Source of the DNA: an uncultured Lachnoclostridium sp.
GTDB taxonomy: Bacteria > Bacillota > Clostridia > Lachnospirales > Lachnospiraceae
Direction: 5' to 3'
NCBI GenBank assembly: GCA_946415315.1
Contig: CAMKRZ010000022.1
Span: 1-54,897, forward strand
Length of the DNA: 54,897 nucleotides
This document shows, piece after piece, positions 24,133 to 32,304 of the stretch. The position numbers and the translations under genes are program-made. Numbering within the stretch: the first letter of the stretch is position 1; each line of letters opens with the position of its first letter. The notes below the pieces were generated by a model that searched no databases, was not told where the DNA came from, and worked only from the letters and a program-made list of their open reading frames with translations.

Positions 24133-24161
24133 TTGACAAAGCCATGTCAATCGTGTATATT
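24133..24161 (+). promoter_or_regulatory. tRNA-Lys promoter
   Basis: TTGACA at 24133-24138 and TATATT at 24156-24161 have 17-base spacing and lie about 33 bases before the mature tRNA. The upstream tract GAAAAAAAGTTG is nearly identical to that preceding the rRNA promoter at 54785, suggesting a shared UP element for stable RNA genes. Confidence 0.85.
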
Positions 24162-24193
24162 AACTCTTGCGTTCGGAAAAACCGCATAGAAAT

Positions 24194-24266
24194 GCGCCTC
24201 TAGCTCAGTTGGTAGAGCACCTGACTCTTAATCAGGGTGTCCAGGGTTCGAGCCCCTGGAGGCGCA
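24194..24266 (+). tRNA. tRNA-Lys (anticodon CUU)
   Basis: A cloverleaf can be drawn. The acceptor stem is GCGCCTC with GAGGCGC and discriminator A. The D-arm has AGCTCAGTTGGTAGAGC. The anticodon arm CCTGA-CTCTTAA-TCAGG carries CTT, and the T-arm has GGTTCGAGCC. CCA is not encoded. Confidence 0.97.
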
Positions 24267-24373
24267 TCCAAAGGTCTCCATTTGACAGCTTGACTGTTGG
24301 GCGGGGGCTTTTCTTTTATCTGACACACCGGAGTGATGTATCCGGAACTTTCTTCGACAGGAGGTAGCTCTCC

Positions 24374-25543
24374 ATGATCACACTACTCTCGAAATTCTTC
24401 GTCCGCAGTGACCTCTCCGCGGAGCAGACGCGCACCGCATACGGCAAACTGTGCGGAATTGTGGGCATTTTCCTCAATCTGCTGCTTTTCGCCGGCAAAT
24501 TCTTCGCCGGTCTGATCAGCGGTTCCATCGCCATCACCGCGGACGCTTTCAACAACCTCTCTGACGCCGGCTCGTCCGTCGTCTCGCTCGTGAGTTTCCG
24601 GATCTCCGAACAGAAGCCCGACGCGCGCCATCCCTACGGGCACGGCCGCATCGAGTACCTCGCCGGACTGATCATCTCCGCGGTCATCATCGTCATGGCG
24701 TACGAGCTGATCAAGGACTCCATCGGCAAGATCATCCACCCCGAGGACACCGAGTGGTCCGTCACGATCCTCGTGATCCTCATCGCCTCGATTTTCGTAA
24801 AATGTTACATGGCCTTCTACAACTCCCGCCTCGGCAAGCGCTACAACGCCGCTGCCCTGCGCGCGACCGCGATCGACAGCCTGAGCGACTGCGCCGCGAC
24901 TACGGTCGTTCTGATCTGCACGATCCTCTCGCATGTGAAGGGCTGGCGCATCGACGGCTACGCCGGTCTTCTGGTTGGCGGCTTCATCCTCTTTGCGGGC
25001 ATCCGCGCCGCGCGCGAGGTCATCAATCCCCTGCTCGGCGAACCGCCGGAACAGGAGTACGTCGAACGCATTGAACATCTCGTGCTCGATTTTGACCCGG
25101 CCATCCTCGGCGTGCACGATCTCATGGTTCACGACTACGGCCCCGGTCGCCGCGTGATCTCGCTCCACGCCGAAGTTCCCGCAGAAGGGAATGTGCTGGA
25201 ACTCCACGATGTCATCGACAACCTCGAGCACAAGTTGTGCTCGGAGCTCGGCTGCGTGGCAACAATCCACATGGACCCCGTCGTCACAAGCGATTCCCGC
25301 GTCGATGAGCTTCGCTACCAGATCATCGACATCCTCGCTTCCATCAACGAGACGATCTCCATGCACGATTTTCGCGTGGTCTTCGGCCCATCGCACACGA
25401 ACCTGATCTTCGATATCGTGCTTCCGTTTGATTTTCCTCTGCCGGAGGACAACCTTCTCGCGGACATCGAACGGCTCGTACACGAACGCATCGGGCGGAC
25501 GTATTTTACGGTGATCCAGGTGGATCGCGCGGCCGTAAAATAA
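24374..25543 (+). CDS. CDF-family divalent cation exporter
   Basis: The 389-residue membrane protein has about six transmembrane segments and the cation diffusion facilitator motifs: SIAITADAFNNLSDAGSS in helix 2, HPYGHGRIEYLAG between helices 2 and 3, and DSLSDCAATTVVL in helix 5 for the metal site. A long cytoplasmic C-terminal domain of about 175 residues follows, longer than the usual CDF domain. It should export Zn2+, Mn2+, Co2+ or Fe2+ in exchange for protons. AGGAGG lies upstream. A small CCGGA/TCCGG hairpin at 24328-24346 precedes it, but I recognise no metal riboswitch. Confidence 0.9.
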   Translation: MITLLSKFFVRSDLSAEQTRTAYGKLCGIVGIFLNLLLFAGKFFAGLISGSIAITADAFNNLSDAGSSVVSLVSFRISEQKPDARHPYGHGRIEYLAGLIISAVIIVMAYELIKDSIGKIIHPEDTEWSVTILVILIASIFVKCYMAFYNSRLGKRYNAAALRATAIDSLSDCAATTVVLICTILSHVKGWRIDGYAGLLVGGFILFAGIRAAREVINPLLGEPPEQEYVERIEHLVLDFDPAILGVHDLMVHDYGPGRRVISLHAEVPAEGNVLELHDVIDNLEHKLCSELGCVATIHMDPVVTSDSRVDELRYQIIDILASINETISMHDFRVVFGPSHTNLIFDIVLPFDFPLPEDNLLADIERLVHERIGRTYFTVIQVDRAAVK

Positions 25544-25557
25544 GGACTCTCTCACTC

Positions 25558-25783
25558 GGACTGCGTCCGTGCGCCCGGCAGCCCTTCGCGAGCATAGCTC
25601 GCTCAGTGTGGGGTCGCTCGCGGACTGCGTCCGCTTGCTTAGCAGCCCTTCGCGAGCATAGCTCGCTCAGTGTGGGGTCGCTCGGCACTCGCTCGCGGAC
25701 TGCGTCCGCTTGCTTAGCAGCCCTTCGCGAGCATAGCTCGCTCAGTGTAGGGTCGCTCGGCACTCGCTCGCGGACTGCGTCCG
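25558..25783. repeat. 75-bp tandem repeat block (about 3 copies)
   Basis: Two nearly identical 75-bp units lie at 25622-25696 and 25697-25771. A shorter diverged copy precedes them (25558-25621) and the first bases of another follow (from 25772). Each unit contains two small palindromes, GGACTGCGTCC and GCGAGCATAGCTCGC. Because 75 is divisible by three, repetitive frames stay open on both strands, but there is no start site or known domain. The block follows the CDF gene directly. Confidence 0.9.
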
Positions 25784-25787
25784 CTCA

Positions 25788-25851
25788 TATATAAAAGAAA
25801 ACGGCTGGTCGTCGAAACAATGTTTCAACACCAGCCGCTTTCCTTTATATA
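25788..25851. terminator. Strong bidirectional hairpin terminator
   Basis: TATATAAA at 25788-25795 and GGCTGGT at 25803-25809 pair with ACCAGCC and TTTATATA on the right, giving a long hairpin with flanking A and T tracts suited to both directions. The remaining sequence to 26095 shows no gene; its right end has one CGNAAAAT copy at 26081. Confidence 0.8.
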
Positions 25852-26095
25852 CCGGCTCCGCCGGCACGAGTGCTCTCGCTTAGCAGCATGAAACCGTACT
25901 TCCGCTACCGGTTGAAGTTTTTTCGAAACGACTGCACCACAGAACGCCAATTGATCTTTTTTCATCTTGAACCGAAACGATAACGGATAACTAGTGTAAG
26001 AATAACGGTACTCCATCCGATTCCATGAACAAAAACCAAAGCTTCTCCTTTGAAGAAAAAAGTCCGGGGCAATCGCTCGACGGAAAATGAGTCAA

Positions 26096-26605
26096 TCACT
26101 CGGTGTACTCGAACGTCACCGTGCTGTTGACCAGGTCAAGCGCCGTCTGCGCCTTGGCGAGGCGGTTCGACACCTCATCGTACGCTGCCTGCGCCGCCGC
26201 GATGTCGTAATTTGCGTAACGATAGTCGATGATGTTGGATGCCGAGCGGAAGCCCGCCTCAACACGCTCCTTCGGCAGGCGCCGTTTCATCGCCGCAAGC
26301 CGGTTTCTCGTGTTGGTCAGCTGCGGGATGTACACGAGCATCGCATCGATGGTCATCCCGAAGCCCGGCACCTCCGTTGTCGCGTTAAACACGTTGAGGG
26401 CGTGCTTCAGCTTACGGATCTGCCCGGCGAGCAGCTCTTCCTCCTCACGTGTTTTCGCAAAATCGTACTCCGGCCGCACATCCTCGACGTTCTCGCTGAT
26501 GGCTGCCACAAACACTTCGCTCGCGCTTTCACGCACGCGAAGTGCCTCAAGGTCATCATTCAGTTTCCGCAGCATTTTCGCTGCCTCAGCAGATGTAAGT
26601 TTCAT
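26096..26605 (-). CDS. DIP1984-family (septicolysin-like) protein
   Basis: The 169-residue protein is almost entirely helical and charged, with LAGQIRKLKHALNVFNATT followed by MTIDAMLVYIPQLTNTRNRL and a C-terminal RYANYDIAAAQAAYDEVSNRLAKAQTALDLVN. This pattern matches my recollection of the DIP1984/septicolysin family, whose function is poorly known. It has no signal peptide. AGGAGG lies 6 bases before the ATG. It is a single minus-strand gene facing the repeat block. Confidence 0.6.
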   Translation of the reverse strand: MKLTSAEAAKMLRKLNDDLEALRVRESASEVFVAAISENVEDVRPEYDFAKTREEEELLAGQIRKLKHALNVFNATTEVPGFGMTIDAMLVYIPQLTNTRNRLAAMKRRLPKERVEAGFRSASNIIDYRYANYDIAAAQAAYDEVSNRLAKAQTALDLVNSTVTFEYTE

Positions 26606-26884
26606 GTTGTACCTCCTGATTTACGGCAAATACTCTGTCTGCCCGTCGGTGTACTCCGAAGGGAGCCTTTGAAAATACCACTCCTTTCGGCTCCTGTCAA
26701 GCACTTTTTTGAATTTTCCGTTTTTTCTGTCCGCACTGCGGTTTCTGTCCTTTCCGGCTCGTCTGTCCACTCCGTGTTTCTTCCCGTCGATGAAAACGGC
26801 GCGTCCACCCGCAAAACAGGTGGAAGGATCACTCCACTTGTGGTAAACTATATGCATACTTCAATGTGCGGGAGGATCATTTTC

Positions 26885-27760
26885 ATGATTGCAATCGTTA
26901 CAGGCGCCAGTTCCGGCATCGGTTATGAGGTGAGCGCGCAGCTGCGCGACGCCGGTTACACGGTCTACGGCATCAGCCGCCGCGAGGTTGCTCCGGAGGG
27001 TGTTACGGCACTGTGCGCGGACGTCTCCGATGAAACCGCATTGCGCGCCGCCGTGGATGAGGTGGCACGCCGCGAGGGCCGCATCGACCTGCTCTGTGCC
27101 AACGCCGGCATGGGCATCTCCGGTCCGGTAGAGTTCGCGAGTCCCGATGCCACGCGGAAAATCATGAACGTCAACTTCTTCGGGCAGGTGTACGCCGCGC
27201 AGGCGGTGTTGCCGTACATGCGCGCACAAAAGAGCGGCACCATTGTCTTCACAAGTTCCGTCGCCGCGCCGATCGCCATCCCGTACCAATCCTTCTACTC
27301 CGCGAGCAAATCCGCGATCAATTCGATTGCCCTCGCCCTGCGCAATGAGGTGCGCGAGTACAACATTCGCGTGAGCGTGGTCATGCCAGGTGACTCCAGC
27401 ACTGGCTTTACCGACGCCAGAGAAAAGCAGCACGGAAGCTCCTCCTTTGCTACAGCGAAAACTTCCGAGGCAGACGCAGCCGTCGCCACGGCAGAAACAT
27501 CCGTGCCGGACACAGCAACAAATACCGCTGCCACGACAAACTCCGCCTACCCGCGCTGCGACGCAGCCGTTGCCTCCATGGAGCGCGACGAGCGCGGCGG
27601 CATACCGCCTGCGAAGGTCGCTGCCGTCATCGTCAAAGCCGCGCGCAAGAAAAACCCGGCGCCTTTGTACGTCGCCGGGTTCAAATACCGCATTTTACTT
27701 GGATTGTACAATCTTCTTCCCGCCCGCGCCGCCGTGTGGCTCGTCGGAAAATTCTACTGA
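26885..27760 (+). CDS. Short-chain dehydrogenase/reductase
   Basis: The 291-residue protein has the classical SDR motifs TGASSGIG at residues 6-13 for NAD(P) binding, NAGMG near 80, and the catalytic YSASK. Between about residues 180 and 225 there is an Ala/Thr/Ser-rich insertion (for example TAKTSEADAAVATAETS) absent from typical SDRs, at the substrate-binding loop. The C terminus ends in hydrophobic helix material (LLGLYNLLPARAAVWLVG), so a membrane association is possible. ATG at 26885 has GGGAGG upstream; the open frame continues far upstream but is not coding. Confidence 0.87.
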   Translation: MIAIVTGASSGIGYEVSAQLRDAGYTVYGISRREVAPEGVTALCADVSDETALRAAVDEVARREGRIDLLCANAGMGISGPVEFASPDATRKIMNVNFFGQVYAAQAVLPYMRAQKSGTIVFTSSVAAPIAIPYQSFYSASKSAINSIALALRNEVREYNIRVSVVMPGDSSTGFTDAREKQHGSSSFATAKTSEADAAVATAETSVPDTATNTAATTNSAYPRCDAAVASMERDERGGIPPAKVAAVIVKAARKKNPAPLYVAGFKYRILLGLYNLLPARAAVWLVGKFY

Positions 27761-27769
27761 ATCGATCAA

Positions 27770-27800
27770 CGTCTTCCGCTGCAACGGAAGGCGTTTTTCA
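27770..27800 (+). terminator. Terminator of the SDR gene
   Basis: CGTCTTCCG at 27770-27778 pairs with CGGAAGGCG at 27785-27793 around a 6-base loop, followed by TTTTTC. It lies 9 bases after the stop codon. Confidence 0.85.
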
Positions 27801-27821
27801 TTCAGGAAACGCCGTTAACCA

Positions 27822-28808
27822 CTACATGACAAGCTCGAGCACGTGAATCACGAAACCGCCGTACACAAGACCGCCGATCAACAGCACCGCCAGGAAATAC
27901 TTTGCCTCCTTCGTATATAGGCAATAATTCCAATATTTACGCCCCACAGTAAAGAACAGGATCACACAGATAAGCGGGACTGCCATGATGATGATCTCAT
28001 AGATGCTGATCCGTGTAGCGATCGTGTCGACATAAAGGCTTGTATCAGCGCGAAAACTTTTGCCGTATTCTATCTGGAACGAGGAGATCTCTGTTTCCAG
28101 TTCACGGACAACATCGTTATCTGTCTTCCGGACGTACCCCTCCACCGTCACGCCGTTCTCGTCATTTGCATACCAGTCCGTAAAATTATCGTCGTACCAG
28201 GATTTGTCCGCGCGAATGACCGCGATCGACGAGAGATCCGCGGAAAGGACGAGGTAATAGTACTCTTTCGCTGTCGGAATGTAGTTCACTCTGTACGTCA
28301 TGGTAAGGTTTCCGGGCATCGCATAGAACGCCTGAAACTTTGTCCACGTTCCACTCTCATACGTGTATTTGTCGCCGTCCAGCGTCTTCATGTCTCCCTT
28401 GCGCGACAGCGTTATGATTCCGAGCACGCCGGCCACGCTCAGCGCTAGCACGATAAACGCCACACAGAAGATCGTTCCGATCTTCGCGGATTTCTTCGTC
28501 TCCTTCTTCTCCTGCTCCGGCTCCGGCAACGACGCATCCCTGATCACGATCGGCTCTTCCTCTAGCGGAAAATCAAACTCTCCCGGGCGATACGCCGATT
28601 CCGCGCCGACGGACTCCTCCGCATTCATCGTGTTTCCGATGTCCTCCGCGCTGTTTGCAACTCCTGCGTTTGCCTCATTTTCCGCATTCTCCGCGAGATC
28701 TTCGGTTCCTTTGGTCACCGCATTTTCCGCATCATCTGTGCTGTCCACATCTCCGATCTTCCCCGCGTATTCCGTGAACAACGGGTCCTCCCAGCTACGA
28801 TCATCCAT
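27822..28808 (-). CDS. Membrane protein of unknown function, end of the lipoprotein operon
   Basis: The 328-residue protein has an acidic, disordered N-terminal segment of about 105 residues rich in Glu, Asp, Asn and Ala. A transmembrane helix near 112-132 (IGTIFCVAFIVLALSVAGVLGII), an extracytoplasmic domain of about 130 residues, and two further helices near the C terminus (IIIMAVPLICVILFFTV and YFLAVLLIGGLVYGGFVIHV) follow. I recognise no named family. AGGAGG lies 7 bases before the ATG. It follows the three lipoprotein genes with a 15-base gap, so it is probably co-transcribed and may act with them in the envelope. Confidence 0.7.
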   Translation of the reverse strand: MDDRSWEDPLFTEYAGKIGDVDSTDDAENAVTKGTEDLAENAENEANAGVANSAEDIGNTMNAEESVGAESAYRPGEFDFPLEEEPIVIRDASLPEPEQEKKETKKSAKIGTIFCVAFIVLALSVAGVLGIITLSRKGDMKTLDGDKYTYESGTWTKFQAFYAMPGNLTMTYRVNYIPTAKEYYYLVLSADLSSIAVIRADKSWYDDNFTDWYANDENGVTVEGYVRKTDNDVVRELETEISSFQIEYGKSFRADTSLYVDTIATRISIYEIIIMAVPLICVILFFTVGRKYWNYCLYTKEAKYFLAVLLIGGLVYGGFVIHVLELVM

Positions 28809-28823
28809 TTTATTTCCTCCTAT

Positions 28824-30449
28824 TTAGCGCTCCCAATGCTCCCAAACCGTGTGTTCGGTGACTTCTTCCAGCCCTGACCTCAGATCTACTTCCTTCTCTT
28901 CGCAGAGCAACCCCTGCTCATTGAAAGTTTTGACCTGGATTCTCTCAACTTGGTATGATCCTTCTCCGCCTTCATACGTATATATATACTCGCGCGTCTC
29001 TGTTTTCCGCAGACGCCCCTCTTCGTCAAATTCCGGAATTACGCGGTCACGCGTTTCCTCGTTGCCGCTATCGCTGTCATAGTTGTAATCCTTCGAATCA
29101 AAGGTCACATCCACTGTGGTTGTCCGGTCATACATGTACGGAAGGGACACCTCTTTTATATCATTCGTGACGGACACAACACCGTCCGTGTTGTAATACT
29201 TTGTGATTGTCTGTGTCGTTTTTCCAAGCCCCGGCTGTTCCGAAACAATGGAGATGATTTCCTGCGTCAATTCTCTTTGTTCCGCTGTCGTTGTTCCGCT
29301 TTCTTCCCCGTCAGTTCTGATTTTATAACATAACGTCTTTGACTCATTGCCATTCTCGAAATACTCATATTCATCACTCACTGTATGTGTCTGCCTTCCG
29401 GACTGATCATAATACCGATACGTTTGGGCAATCTCCCTGCCGCTGTCATCTCGGTCAATCTCACACGTCATAAATAGATACGTTCCTCCGCTTTCATCCT
29501 CTTGATACCATTCATAAAACGATACGCTTTCGGCATATTCTTCAAATCTATAATCATAGTAATACCGATGCTGAATGACGCTGTTTTCTCTGTTATCGCC
29601 ATGCCGAAAAGTCTCCCAGTATCCGTCGGCCTCATATTGGAACGATTTCTCCCAATATCCTTCTGAAATCAATTGCGCGGTGTATCGAATGCACCGCCCT
29701 GACGCATCGTAATCCTTCTCCCCGAAATATTCATTCTGGCTTCCGCCAGTTTGATCTGACGTTAATTTCCATGCGCCGGTTCGGGACTGCGCATCATATG
29801 TTTCCTCGAACTGTTGCTCATCCCCGTTCAGCATCGCCGAAAGGATTGTATCTTCATCTCCGAATTCCATAAATCCTACGGTTTCCCCTGTTTCGGTTAC
29901 CGTTTGGATACTCGTAATTTGTTTCGTGTCCCCTTTATAGGCGATCTCTGTCCTCAATTCCCGTATTGACGGATCAACCGTGAAATCATACAAGCCCCAA
30001 TAGAAATACAGGAAATCATTCTCATACAGCACTTTATCTGCATACCTGTAGTCTTCCGGTAGTGCCAGTCCGCCCTCGGTCATCGGGTCATAACCGTCTT
30101 CCTGTTTCTCCTGAATCCGGATACGTCTCCCTAGCATGTCATACTCCACGGACGTTGTCCGATGAAACGACTCCCACTGCACTTCCTTCAGAAGATGTTC
30201 TCCCGTACTGTCAAAATACTCCTTCGTAATTTCCGTCACATTTCCGTCTTCATCGTATGTTTTCTGCGTGGTCTCCGTCCCCAGATTTTCGAATTCTTCG
30301 ACCAGTCTCCGTTTCGATTCATCTTCCGGATCGACGGAATACTCCCGAAAACCATATTCCGGCAGTTTCTTCTCCTGCTTTTCCTTTGCACAGCCGGTCA
30401 GGAACAGCATCGCTGCCACGAGCATTCCTGCTACAATGAATTTCCGCAT
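28824..30449 (-). CDS. YD-type lipoprotein A
   Basis: The 541-residue precursor has a lipobox LTGC (Cys20) and a long extracytoplasmic domain built of YD-like units (YDEDGNVTE, YDMLGRRI, YDASGRCI, FDEEGRLRK). The N-terminal block ending DSTGEHLLKEV and the C-terminal VWEHWER are shared with the two following paralogues. Function unknown; YD repeats usually form beta-rich surface structures. SD is GGGGGAAATAATAC before the ATG. Only 3 bases separate its start from the stop of lipoprotein B. Base composition is more AT-rich than in neighbouring genes, and it contains no CGNAAAAT motif. Confidence 0.72.
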   Translation of the reverse strand: MRKFIVAGMLVAAMLFLTGCAKEKQEKKLPEYGFREYSVDPEDESKRRLVEEFENLGTETTQKTYDEDGNVTEITKEYFDSTGEHLLKEVQWESFHRTTSVEYDMLGRRIRIQEKQEDGYDPMTEGGLALPEDYRYADKVLYENDFLYFYWGLYDFTVDPSIRELRTEIAYKGDTKQITSIQTVTETGETVGFMEFGDEDTILSAMLNGDEQQFEETYDAQSRTGAWKLTSDQTGGSQNEYFGEKDYDASGRCIRYTAQLISEGYWEKSFQYEADGYWETFRHGDNRENSVIQHRYYYDYRFEEYAESVSFYEWYQEDESGGTYLFMTCEIDRDDSGREIAQTYRYYDQSGRQTHTVSDEYEYFENGNESKTLCYKIRTDGEESGTTTAEQRELTQEIISIVSEQPGLGKTTQTITKYYNTDGVVSVTNDIKEVSLPYMYDRTTTVDVTFDSKDYNYDSDSGNEETRDRVIPEFDEEGRLRKTETREYIYTYEGGEGSYQVERIQVKTFNEQGLLCEEKEVDLRSGLEEVTEHTVWEHWER

Positions 30450-30452
30450 GTA

Positions 30453-32240
30453 TTATTTCCCCCGTTTATCCCAGTACTCCCACTCGGTAATGATTGTCGC
30501 GTTTACGCTTTTTATCTCCTCGCGGGATATGTGCAACCGTCCCTGCTCATCATACTCATTACGAAACACGGAACCTGCTTCACCAGTCGAATTGTCATAG
30601 TTTTCCTGCCATTCCAGTTCTCTCAACCGTCCTTCATCATCAAATTTCGACTGGATTGTTTTAACATTCAGTCCCCCATCCGAAATGACATACGAATATA
30701 AAACCCAGTTTTCTTCCTCGATGAAGGACGTAAACCAGGTATCGAGACCGGCAGCGGCCACCCCAAGGTCCTGCTTCGGCAGATCGTAATCATTCTGTAA
30801 TGCAATCGCGTTTGCCTCAGCAACCATGCTTCCTCTGTTGTTTGCCTCAGCAACCATGCTTCCTCTGTTCACGGAAAGCAGATCGTAATCATCCCGCATT
30901 GCCGCATAAATCTCTTCACCGGTCATTGTAATATGCAGGAGTTTACCTTTCTTTGACGGATCGTCATAATACTCATAGCGATCTTCCTTTTTGGTGTCCA
31001 AATGATATTCTCCTGCATCATACGAGCCTTCATAATATCGGGAAATAACTCCGTTTTCCGTATATTCGAACTCATAGATCATTGCATAACCGTCTGTTTC
31101 ATCCCAGTAATAGCGGACTGATATCTTCGTTAATTCCCCACCCTCCGCATACTCATATATCTCCTGCGTCTGTACGCGCAGGATTCCGTTTTCATCCTCC
31201 GTGTAATTTTCGCTGAACACTAAGAGGCCGTTTCCGGCATACTCTTTGTGTTTCAGAAGGTGTCTTTCAGGTTCTCCCTCTCCATTGACGAGGTACTCTG
31301 CCTCTTCCTGAATATAGCCGTCATCTTTATAGGAAAATGTTGTCTCGTATCGATAATTGGTATCACGATCGCCCGTGTCCCCCTGCTCCATCCGGTAATC
31401 CACACCATAGAAGTTGATACTCAGGCAGCGCCCTTCGGAATCATATTCCTTGACTCCCCGAAACGGCCCTTCATCCGTATTTCCACGAAATGTAGCCTTA
31501 TTTTCCGAAGGATCATAGATTTCTTCATACTGCAGATCTACCGCATGAACCGTCTCCTTCAGAACAACACCCCCGTCCCCGAGTTCCAGCTCAGCAATCA
31601 CAGTGTCCTGACTCATCGTGCGAAGACCTGTTATCTCCTCGGTATCTCCCCGATAGGAATATGTCGTTCTGATCTCCTTCACGCTCGGTTCCGTCATCAG
31701 CTGACCGAGGAAAAAACCATATGCGATATAACTCGGGATCCCGGTCAGACTATTGCTGCAGAACTCCTGATATTGTATCGGCAACGGCAGCCCGTTCGTG
31801 GAGACTCTCCAGCCTGCCACTTCCGAGTAGTTTTCCAAATATGTCTGCCCTTTCACGGTGTTTTCCGCGCCGGACTCCGCATCACCACATATCGTTTCCA
31901 CGATACAACGTCCCAGTGAATCATATTCCTTCGTTACGACTGTCACTCCGATCGTCCGGCTGATGTCTTTCAGCAGATGCTCCCCGGTTTCATCGAAAAA
32001 TGCGTGATACGTACTGATAAGCACTCCCAACTCATCGTAGGTATTGCGCACTGCCTCCGTGACAAGGTTTTCATATTCCTCCAGGAGTATCTTTTCCTTT
32101 TCTTTTTCCTCACGGTACCGGTATTTCTTATAGCCGTACGACCCGTTCGGACGAGTATCCTCTTCCTTTTTTTTCCTGCCGCAGGCCGTAAGCGACACCA
32201 CAAGAACCGCAAGGACAATCCATGCTACCGCTTTTCTCAT
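30453..32240 (-). CDS. YD-type lipoprotein B
   Basis: The 595-residue paralogue of lipoproteins A and C has lipobox LTAC (Cys20) and shares EEYENLVTEAVRNTYDELG, DETGEHLLKDI and YDSLGRCIVE with them. The ATG at 32240 has GGGGG 7 bases upstream, and a GTG one codon earlier is less likely. It contains a 10-residue duplication (NRGSMVAEAN) encoded by the 30-bp tandem repeat at 30811-30870. The C-terminal EWEYWDKRGK aligns with VWEHWE of the others. Function unknown, surface location inferred. Confidence 0.72.
   Translation of the reverse strand: MRKAVAWIVLAVLVVSLTACGRKKKEEDTRPNGSYGYKKYRYREEKEKEKILLEEYENLVTEAVRNTYDELGVLISTYHAFFDETGEHLLKDISRTIGVTVVTKEYDSLGRCIVETICGDAESGAENTVKGQTYLENYSEVAGWRVSTNGLPLPIQYQEFCSNSLTGIPSYIAYGFFLGQLMTEPSVKEIRTTYSYRGDTEEITGLRTMSQDTVIAELELGDGGVVLKETVHAVDLQYEEIYDPSENKATFRGNTDEGPFRGVKEYDSEGRCLSINFYGVDYRMEQGDTGDRDTNYRYETTFSYKDDGYIQEEAEYLVNGEGEPERHLLKHKEYAGNGLLVFSENYTEDENGILRVQTQEIYEYAEGGELTKISVRYYWDETDGYAMIYEFEYTENGVISRYYEGSYDAGEYHLDTKKEDRYEYYDDPSKKGKLLHITMTGEEIYAAMRDDYDLLSVNRGSMVAEANNRGSMVAEANAIALQNDYDLPKQDLGVAAAGLDTWFTSFIEEENWVLYSYVISDGGLNVKTIQSKFDDEGRLRELEWQENYDNSTGEAGSVFRNEYDEQGRLHISREEIKSVNATIITEWEYWDKRGK
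30811..30870 (-). repeat. 30-bp tandem duplication inside lipoprotein B
   Basis: Positions 30811-30840 and 30841-30870 are identical except for the last base. The unit is a multiple of three, so the duplication adds the ten residues NRGSMVAEAN without breaking the frame. It is absent from paralogues A and C at the corresponding place. Confidence 0.95.
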
Positions 32241-32304
32241 CACAAATCCCCCACTTCTGAATTCCGAAAAACACCCGCAAAATGAGATGCTGTTCCTGTC
32301 GTTG

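Noticed and set aside
24267-24373. Metal-sensing riboswitch upstream of the CDF exporter
   Set aside because: Only a short CCGGA/TCCGG hairpin is visible and no known riboswitch core is recognisable.
25558-25783. CRISPR-like array
   Set aside because: The repeat units are 75 bp and directly adjacent, with no spacers and no cas genes nearby.
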